A program made the translations under genes and the position numbers. The notes under the pieces are model-generated. The model did not search any database and was not told the origin of the DNA. It saw only the letters and a program-made list of their open reading frames with translations. 10,190 bases of DNA from Actinomycetota bacterium (GTDB taxonomy: Bacteria > Actinomycetota > Thermoleophilia > Gaiellales > Gaiellaceae), in assembly GCA_013695295.1 (NCBI GenBank), contig JACDAS010000061.1:1-10190 (forward strand), given 5' to 3'. Of the stretch, positions 5,893 to 10,190 are shown one piece after another; position 1 is the stretch's first letter, and each line of letters begins with the position of its first letter.

Positions 5893-6485
5893 GACTCGCA
5901 AATCCTTTCGATCGAGGGGACATCGGGCGCAGGGCGGCGGGTCTCGGTCACGTCTGTCAGCCGCCTGCGAGCGCGCGACAAACGGGAACGCACGGTGCCG
6001 ATCGGGACGCCCAGCGCGAGCGCCGCGTCCTCGTAGCTCAGCTCCGACCAGACGCAGAGCGCGAGGACCTCCTGATCGCTCTGCGGCAGTTCCTGGACCG
6101 CGGCGAGGACCGCGCGCATGCGGCGCTCGGCATCGATGCGCTCGACCGCGTCCCCGGCGAGGCCGGTCACCGGCTCGGGCGGCGCCAGTCGCCTCAGCGC
6201 CTCAGCGTGGCGCCGCACTGAACGGCGCTGGTTGCGCAAGACGTTCGTGGCCACGCCGTAGAGCCAGGGAAGAACCTTTTCCTCGTCAATCCGGGCGGTC
6301 GCGCGACGGCGGTATGCATCGAGGAAGACGACCGACGTCAGGTCCTCGGCAAGGCCCCAATCGGCGCAGCGGCGAAAGAGATAGTTGTAGATCGCGCGCG
6401 CATGGCGCTCATAGAGGACGCCGAAGGCTGGCGAGTGCCCGGCGGCTGCCTGCTGCCAGAGCTCCAGATCGGTCGGTTCGCCCAT
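5889..6485 (-). CDS. ECF-type RNA polymerase sigma factor (sigma-70 family)
   Basis: This is a 198-residue sigma factor with only regions 2 and 4. Region 2 spans about 20-92: FGVLYERHARAIYNYLFRRC (21-40), the AEDLTSVVFLDAYRR core-binding and -10 part (46-60), and the VLPWLYGVATNVLRNQRRS melting part (71-89). A short linker follows, then region 4 (about 128-178) with LPQSDQEVLALCVWSELSYE (133-152) and the recognition helix GVPIGTVRSRLSRARRRL (159-176). The start is ATG 6485-6483, preceded by a purine-rich AGGGGG. An ATG 33 bases further upstream is possible but adds residues without family similarity. The frame stays open in antisense to the transporter; that part is shadow. It is translationally coupled by ATGA to the membrane protein downstream, so release from the membrane partner is the likely control. 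The target promoters are unknown. Confidence 0.93.
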   Translation of the reverse strand: MGEPTDLELWQQAAAGHSPAFGVLYERHARAIYNYLFRRCADWGLAEDLTSVVFLDAYRRRATARIDEEKVLPWLYGVATNVLRNQRRSVRRHAEALRRLAPPEPVTGLAGDAVERIDAERRMRAVLAAVQELPQSDQEVLALCVWSELSYEDAALALGVPIGTVRSRLSRARRRLTDVTETRRPAPDVPSIERICES

Positions 6486-6590
6486 GGACCCCCTGTCGAA
6501 AGGCCGTCGCAAACTCATGTCCGCACCGGCGGCCCGAGTTCCACACACGGCCTCGCCCACGGTAGGCGAGGAAGCTCCGGGTTGCGCGCG

Positions 6591-6596
6591 TAGTCT
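6591..6596 (+). promoter_or_regulatory. Candidate -10 element giving a leaderless MFS transcript
   Basis: TAGTCT (4 of 6, with the key TA...T) ends six bases before the GTG at 6603, so transcription would begin at or next to the start codon. No Shine-Dalgarno sequence precedes that GTG, which fits. No recognisable -35 was found. Confidence 0.4.
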
Positions 6597-6602
6597 GGGC
6601 GC

Positions 6603-7748
6603 GTGCGCTATCGCTGGACCGTCCTCGCCGTCGGGACCGCGGCCCAGGCGAGCTTCTCGGCAGTGCTCCTCGGCGTGGCGGTGCTGGCGCCGGCGTTGCA
6701 GGACCTCTACCACCTCGATCTCTCCGAGGTCGGCGTGCTGCTCGCGAGCGTGAGTCTCGGGATGATGCTTGCGCTGCTCGGCTGGGGCCTCGCCGCCGAT
6801 CGGGTGGGTGAGCGGGTGATCGCCGCCGGGGGGCTCTCCTGCGCGGGACTCGCGCTCGCGGGCGCGGCTGCGGCTCGGTCGTTCGCGCTCCTCGTGGTCT
6901 TGCTCGCGATCGCGGGCATCTTCGGCGCGAGTGTGAACGCGGCGACCGGCCGCGCGATCATGTCCTGGTTTGGGCCCTCGGAGCGCGGACTCGCACTCGG
7001 GATCCGCCAGACTTCGGTGCCGATCGGGGGTGCCTGCGCGGCGCTCGGGCTGCCCGCTCTCGTCTCGGCTGCGGGCGCCCGCTGGGCGCTCTTCGCACTC
7101 GGTGCGGCTTGCCTGGCCTGCGCGGCGCTCGCCGCGGCAGCGCTCCGCGAGCATCCGGACCCGCCCGCCGAGATCGGTTTCGCCGACCTCGCCCACCCGC
7201 TGCGGGACCGACGGATCTGGCGGCTTGCGTCGGGGAGCGCCCTGCTGCTCGGTGCGAACGTCGGTGTGCTCGGCTTCGCCGTTCTGTTTCTGCACGACGC
7301 GCGGGGCTTCTCGCCGGCGGAGGCCGGAGCGGTGCTCGCGGCGATGCAGGTCCTCGGAGGCGCGCTTCGGATCGGCTCCGGGCGCTGGTCGGACCGGGTG
7401 GGCGACAGGCTGGGCCCCCTGCGGCGTCTCGCGATTCTGATCGCAGCCTCGGTGGGGACGACGGCGGCCCTCGTGGACGCGCCCACCTGGCTCCTCCTGC
7501 CGGCACTGATCGCCGCCGGCGGGCTGTCGATGGGCTGGAATGGGCTCTCGTTCACGGCGGCCGCCGAGCTCGCTGGACGCGCCCGGAGCGGCGCTGCGCT
7601 CGGCCTGCAGCAGACCGCGCTCGCCGCCTCGGGGACGCTCTCCGCGCTCGCGTTCGCCCCGCTCGTCGCAGCGACCTCGTGGCAGGCCGGGTTCGCCGTC
7701 GCCGCCCTGTGCCCGCTCGCCGGGTTGGCCGTGCTCCGGGGCGTCTAG
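6603..7748 (+). CDS. Major facilitator superfamily transporter
   Basis: The 381-residue, highly hydrophobic protein is consistent with 12 membrane helices in two six-helix halves. The family loop motif appears in both halves: GWGLAADRVGERV (60-72) between helices 2 and 3, and GSGRWSDRVGDRLG (258-271) between helices 8 and 9. A second repeat pair, RGLALGIRQTSVPIGGA (128-144) and SGAALGLQQTALAASG (329-344), shows the internal two-fold symmetry and marks helices 5 and 11. A central cytoplasmic loop lies about 182-206. The pattern is like the CynX/NimT or nitrate/carboxylate side of the superfamily, but the substrate cannot be read from the sequence. The GTG start puts the first helix at the N-terminus and needs no ribosome binding site if the mRNA is leaderless. 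The gene is divergent from the sigma gene and ends 15 bp from the convergent isomerase gene. Confidence 0.93.
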   Translation: MRYRWTVLAVGTAAQASFSAVLLGVAVLAPALQDLYHLDLSEVGVLLASVSLGMMLALLGWGLAADRVGERVIAAGGLSCAGLALAGAAAARSFALLVVLLAIAGIFGASVNAATGRAIMSWFGPSERGLALGIRQTSVPIGGACAALGLPALVSAAGARWALFALGAACLACAALAAAALREHPDPPAEIGFADLAHPLRDRRIWRLASGSALLLGANVGVLGFAVLFLHDARGFSPAEAGAVLAAMQVLGGALRIGSGRWSDRVGDRLGPLRRLAILIAASVGTTAALVDAPTWLLLPALIAAGGLSMGWNGLSFTAAAELAGRARSGAALGLQQTALAASGTLSALAFAPLVAATSWQAGFAVAALCPLAGLAVLRGV

Positions 7749-7763
7749 CCGACCCGCCTGCCG

Positions 7764-8765
7764 TCAGCCCGGTCGCTGCATCGCCGCGTCGAAGGCGATC
7801 GCGGACGGCTCGAAGTCGACCCGCCGGACGAACGCGAGCGCGTCCTGAGCACCCCACTCGCGATCCATCCCGGAGTCCTCCCACTCGATCGAGAGCGGCC
7901 CCGAGTAGCCGATCCGGTTGAGAGCCCTGAAGAGCGCCTCGAAGTCGACGTCGCCATGGCCCGGCGACACGAAGTCCCAGCCGCGCTCGACGTCGCCGAA
8001 GTTCAGGTGCGAGCCGAGGATGCTCTTGCGGCCGTCGAGCGTCTTGCGGGAGTCCTTCACGTGGACGTGGTAGATCCGGTCGGCGAACTCCTCGACGAAC
8101 GAGGCGGAGTCGAGGAACTGGTGCGCGAGGTGGCTCGGGTCGAGGTTGATCCCGAAGCCCACGCGCCGGCCGATCGCGTCCAGGGACCGGCGTGTCGTCG
8201 GGAAGTCGTAGGCGATCTCGGTCGGGTGCACCTCGAGCCCGAAGCGAACCCCTTCGGCGTCGAACACGTCGACGATCGGCCCCCAGCGCTCGGCGAACTC
8301 CTCGTAGCCGCGCTCGAGCTCCGCGTGGTCGTTCGGCGGAAACGAGTAGAGCAGGTGCCAGATCCCCGAGCCGGTGAACCCGTTCACCTGCGTGACGCCG
8401 AAGGCGGCCGCGGCCCGCGCCGTGTCCTGCATCCGCTCGGCCGCGCGCCGGCGCACCCCCTCCGGCTCGCCGTCCCCCCAGAGCTCGGGCGGCAGGATCG
8501 CGCGGTGCCGCTCGTCGATCCGGTCGCAGACCGCCTGCCCGACGAGATGGGCGCCGAGGGCCCAGCAGTCGAGGCCGTGACGTTGCAGCAGCTCGCGTCT
8601 GCCTCGGGCGTAGGCCGGATCGGCGAGCGCGCGGTCGACCTCGAAGTGGTCGCCCCAGCAGGCCAGCTCGAGGCCGTCGAATCCCCAGCTGCCGGCCTTC
8701 TCGGCCAGCTCCTCGACCGGTAGGTCGGCCCACTGGCCGGTGAAGAGCGTCACGGGTCTCGCCAT
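7764..8765 (-). CDS. Sugar phosphate isomerase/epimerase family TIM-barrel protein
   Basis: This is a 333-residue protein of the AP endonuclease 2/xylose isomerase-like TIM-barrel group. Likely metal and catalytic residues sit at barrel strand ends: Glu33 in GFDGLELACWG (28-38), His73 in GAHLVGQ (71-77), Glu178 in GLEVHPTE (176-183), Asp209 and His212 in NLDPSHLAHQ (207-216), His235 in YHVHVKDSR (232-240) and Glu294 in SIEWEDSG (292-299). This E-D-H-E set binds one divalent metal in D-tagatose 3-epimerase, IolE and IolI relatives. The PGHGDVDFEALFRAL block (268-282) is also typical. The start is the ATG at 8765-8763 with GAAGGGG seven bases upstream. It is divergent from a second isomerase-like gene, 40 bp between starts. 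Inositol or rare-sugar catabolism is plausible, but the substrate is unknown. Confidence 0.9.
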   Translation of the reverse strand: MARPVTLFTGQWADLPVEELAEKAGSWGFDGLELACWGDHFEVDRALADPAYARGRRELLQRHGLDCWALGAHLVGQAVCDRIDERHRAILPPELWGDGEPEGVRRRAAERMQDTARAAAAFGVTQVNGFTGSGIWHLLYSFPPNDHAELERGYEEFAERWGPIVDVFDAEGVRFGLEVHPTEIAYDFPTTRRSLDAIGRRVGFGINLDPSHLAHQFLDSASFVEEFADRIYHVHVKDSRKTLDGRKSILGSHLNFGDVERGWDFVSPGHGDVDFEALFRALNRIGYSGPLSIEWEDSGMDREWGAQDALAFVRRVDFEPSAIAFDAAMQRPG

Positions 8766-8768
8766 GCG

Positions 8769-8797
8769 TTGCCCCTTCTGTCGGAGGGCGCGATACT
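8769..8797 (+). promoter_or_regulatory. Candidate promoter of the plus-strand isomerase gene
   Basis: TTGCCC (8769-8774) and GATACT (8792-8797) are separated by exactly 17 bp, each 4 of 6 to consensus. The -10 ends eight bases before the GTG at 8806, so the mRNA would begin close to or at the start codon. The only GGAGGG nearby (8783-8788) is 17 bases away, too far to serve as a ribosome binding site. Confidence 0.55.
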
Positions 8798-8798
8798 A
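8793..8798 (-). promoter_or_regulatory. Candidate -10 of the minus-strand isomerase gene, overlapping the opposite -10
   Basis: On the minus strand TAGTAT (4 of 6) covers almost the same bases as the plus-strand GATACT. Transcription would start near 8786 and leave a leader of about 20 bases carrying the Shine-Dalgarno sequence GAAGGGG. No clear -35 was found. Shared symmetric -10 elements are a known source of bidirectional transcription. Confidence 0.4.
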
Positions 8799-8805
8799 CG
8801 CCGCT

Positions 8806-9804
8806 GTGAAGACGAGTCTCGGGATCTGGGCACTCGGCTCGATGGTGACCCGCTTCGTGCCCGGGGGCTACCAGCCCTCACTCGCCGCCGAGGACACGGT
8901 GGCGCGGGTGACACGGGCGGTGGCCGGGCTCGAGGGCCTGATCGACGACTACGAGTTCCACTATCCGCAGGAGCTCTCCGAGGAGAACCTCGAAGCGGTC
9001 CGGGAGGCCCTCGGCGGCCACGGTATCTACTGCGTCGCGACGGGGCTCCACCTGGATCCGCTGTTCGCCCGCGGCGGGCTCGTCTCGCCTGACCCGGAGA
9101 CCCGGGCCGAGGCGCGCCGGCGCACGGTCGCCGCGGCGGACTTCGCGGGGCGGATCGGCGCGCACTTCATCGTCTGGCCCGGGATCGAAGGCTACAACTA
9201 CCCCTTCCAGACGCCCTACGCCGATAGCTGGCGCTGGCTGATCGACGGCCTGGGGGAGGCGGCCGAGGTCTGCGCCGGGCACGGGGTCTCGCTCTTCCTC
9301 GAGCACAAGAACTCCGAGCCGGCGATGAAGATCCTGATGCGAAACGTCGGGATGACGCTGCACGTGATCCACAGCCTTCGCTCCCGGGGGCTCGAGAACG
9401 TCAAGGTCAACATGGACTGGCAGCACCTGATCATGAACGGCGAGAGCCTGGGGGAGTACGCGGCGATGCTCGCCGCCGAGGGTCTGCTCGGCCACCAGCA
9501 CGCGAACTCCGGCTGGGGCAGCTTCGACGACGACAACATGGTCGGCGCGACGGCGTTCATGGAGACGCTCGAGCTCGCGCTGGAGCTCCGCCGCGCCGGC
9601 TACGGCGAGAACGGAGAGCGGCTCGGGTTCGACCTCTACCCCTATACCGAGGACGCTGTCTCGGCGGTGCGCCGGAGCGTGCTCCAGTGGCGCTTCATCG
9701 ACTCCGTGGCCGCACGGATCGACGACGCCGCCCTGCGCGAGGCGCAAGGGCGGAAGGACGCCGTGCGCGCGTACGAGCTGGTCTACGCCGCGCTGGGTGC
9801 CTAA
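8806..9804 (+). CDS. Xylose isomerase-like TIM-barrel protein
   Basis: From the GTG at 8806 the protein has 332 residues and begins KTSLGIWALGSMVTRFVPGG, the first barrel strand; the open frame before it is noncoding promoter DNA. Likely active-site elements are FIVWPGIEGYNY (121-132), which matches the W-G-x-E-G pattern of xylose isomerases, then Glu166 in FLEHKNSEP (164-172), Asp204 and His207 in NMDWQH (202-207), His230 and His232 in GHQHANSGWG (229-238) and Asp276 in GFDLYPYTED (274-283). This E-D-H-D arrangement suggests a divalent-metal ketose/aldose isomerase. It is divergent from another TIM-barrel isomerase gene but not close to it in sequence, so they are probably two steps of one route rather than a recent duplication. 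The exact sugar is unknown. No Shine-Dalgarno sequence is present, so leaderless translation is likely. Confidence 0.9.
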   Translation: MKTSLGIWALGSMVTRFVPGGYQPSLAAEDTVARVTRAVAGLEGLIDDYEFHYPQELSEENLEAVREALGGHGIYCVATGLHLDPLFARGGLVSPDPETRAEARRRTVAAADFAGRIGAHFIVWPGIEGYNYPFQTPYADSWRWLIDGLGEAAEVCAGHGVSLFLEHKNSEPAMKILMRNVGMTLHVIHSLRSRGLENVKVNMDWQHLIMNGESLGEYAAMLAAEGLLGHQHANSGWGSFDDDNMVGATAFMETLELALELRRAGYGENGERLGFDLYPYTEDAVSAVRRSVLQWRFIDSVAARIDDAALREAQGRKDAVRAYELVYAALGA

Positions 9805-9996
9805 CAGACGTTGGCAACCCGCTAGCGCTAGCTTCCAAGGCAGGGAAAATCGGCGCCTGGTTGACGGGTACCCTCTCTTGACGATGGCTAGCTCGAAAAA
9901 GCCCTCCGCACCCTCCTCCGCCGCCGCCGACGCCGGGCATCGGCTCACCCGAGACCCGCGGCGGATCCGGCCTTCGGAAGTAGGGCGGCTCTCTTC
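9805..9996. other. Intergenic stretch between convergent genes, no supported gene
   Basis: These 192 bases lie between the stops of the isomerase (plus) and the MBL-fold gene (minus). They hold a 12-bp palindrome (9821-9832), a third copy of its GCTAGC unit (9887-9892) and two TTGACG hexamers 18 bp apart (9861 and 9879). The stretch is visibly less GC-rich at the left than its neighbours. A 38-codon ORF from ATG 9884 to TAG 10000 has low-complexity Ser/Ala/Arg content and no ribosome binding site. I do not call it a gene. Confidence 0.5.
9821..9832. repeat. Perfect 12-bp palindrome GCTAGCGCTAGC
   Basis: The 12 bases are two tandem GCTAGC units and form a perfect palindrome 16 bp after the isomerase stop. 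Short TTGG and CCAA arms flank it (9811-9814 and 9835-9838) and could extend a hairpin imperfectly. It could be a regulator site or the core of a transcript-end hairpin; no T tract follows. Confidence 0.4.
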
Positions 9997-10190
9997 CTAG
10001 GCTTCGAGCGCCCGGGTCAGCGCATCGCGCCCGCCCGCGAGCACCGGCTCCCCATGCGAGACGAGGATGCGCTCGACGTGGAGGTCGAGGAGAGGTCGGA
10101 GGGAGTCGCGGAGGTTCTCGAGCGTCGTGCCCTTCGGCAGCCACGAGGGAGGGCAGATGCGGACGCCCCCGGCACCGTCGCCGAGGAGGA
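9997..10190 (-). CDS. MBL-fold metallo-hydrolase, C-terminal end (5' partial)
   Basis: The reading frame enters from the right edge and ends at TAG (9999-9997). It gives 63 residues beginning LLGDGAGGVRICPPSWLPKG, then a helix TTLENLRDSLRPLLDL (21-36), a strand HVERILVSHGEPVL (37-50) and AGGRDALTRALEA. The SHGEPV strand-end His (45) is typical of the last metal ligand of metallo-beta-lactamase-fold hydrolases, and the final GG-x-x-AL helix is common in a group of short MBL-fold proteins. The metal-binding HxHxDH motif lies beyond the window, so the call rests on the C-terminal pattern only. Its start, promoter and substrate are not visible. It converges on the isomerase gene across 192 bp. 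Confidence 0.7.
   Translation of the reverse strand, partial: LLGDGAGGVRICPPSWLPKGTTLENLRDSLRPLLDLHVERILVSHGEPVLAGGRDALTRALEA

Noticed and set aside
5893..5901. TTG at 5901-5899 as the start of the anti-sigma candidate
   Set aside because: It would lie one base after the AAAGGA site. The ATG at 5892 has better spacing and forms the ATGA overlap with the sigma stop.
6515..6542. GGAACT on the minus strand (6542-6537) upstream of the sigma gene as an autoregulated ECF -35
   Set aside because: The -35 word and distance are plausible, but the sequence 16-17 bp downstream (around ACATGAG) does not match a usual ECF -10, and one 5-6 base match is expected by chance.
5600..6565. 321-codon plus-strand frame over the sigma/anti-sigma pair
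   Set aside because: It is Arg/Ser/Pro/Ala-rich and antisense to recognised genes; a GC shadow.
6486..7295. Open frame antisense to the MFS gene, continuous with the sigma factor (468 codons in all)
   Set aside because: It is Arg/Glu/Pro-rich shadow coding of a GC-rich gene. The sigma factor has a good ATG with a purine-rich site at 6485 and normal family length from there.
8878..9948. 356-codon minus-strand frame over the xylose isomerase-like gene
   Set aside because: It is antisense to a protein with clear TIM-barrel motifs, and its composition is typical of a complementary-strand shadow.
9884..10000. 38-codon ORF beginning MASSKKPSAPSS
   Set aside because: It has no ribosome binding site and low-complexity content, its end overlaps the stop of the MBL-fold gene, and nothing supports translation.

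Overview
This is strongly GC-rich DNA with dense genes, GTG starts, many convergent or divergent pairs with short spacers, and an actinobacterial/Gram-positive type SOS box (GAAC-N4-GTTC). Together with the gene families (Rv2578c-like radical SAM protein, CorC/HlyC protein, ECF sigma with a membrane partner, paired TIM-barrel isomerases) this suggests a chromosomal segment of an actinobacterium, perhaps of the Thermoleophilia (Gaiella/Solirubrobacter) type. That lineage is an inference from gene flavour, not a measured result. No transposase, integrase, phage, tRNA, rRNA or CRISPR signal was seen.

Layout. (1) 1-738, plus: C-terminal part of a fumarate reductase/succinate dehydrogenase-like flavoprotein, cut by the window edge. 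(2) 793-3266, minus: in transcription order a radical SAM protein of the SPL/Rv2578c group, a NarL-type response regulator, a soluble HisKA_3 sensor kinase with eroded ATP-binding motifs, and a 62-residue unknown protein. (3) 3267-3380: divergent control region with a LexA-type SOS box inside a candidate promoter, then a strong hairpin that encloses the start codon of the next gene. (4) 3381-4685, plus: a DUF21-CBS-CorC/HlyC membrane protein. (5) 4711-6485, minus: an ECF-type sigma factor and a single-pass membrane protein, joined by an ATGA stop/start overlap, read as sigma and candidate anti-sigma. (6) 6603-7748, plus: an MFS transporter, probably leaderless. (7) 7764-9804: two divergent TIM-barrel sugar isomerase/epimerase-like proteins whose starts are 40 bp apart, with overlapping opposed -10 elements. 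(8) 9805-9996: noncoding stretch with a 12-bp palindrome. (9) 9997-10190, minus: C-terminal end of an MBL-fold hydrolase, cut by the window edge.

How the parts may work together. The radical SAM gene appears to be under SOS control, and the two-component genes follow it on the same strand, so damage-induced transcription could read into them. The sigma/anti-sigma pair is a self-contained envelope-signalling module. The two divergent isomerases look like a small sugar or polyol catabolic unit that shares a control region. The most useful leads are the SOS box, the start-codon hairpin of the CorC-like gene, the degenerate kinase and the conserved-looking small protein. I did not find a clear new multi-gene defence or mobile system.
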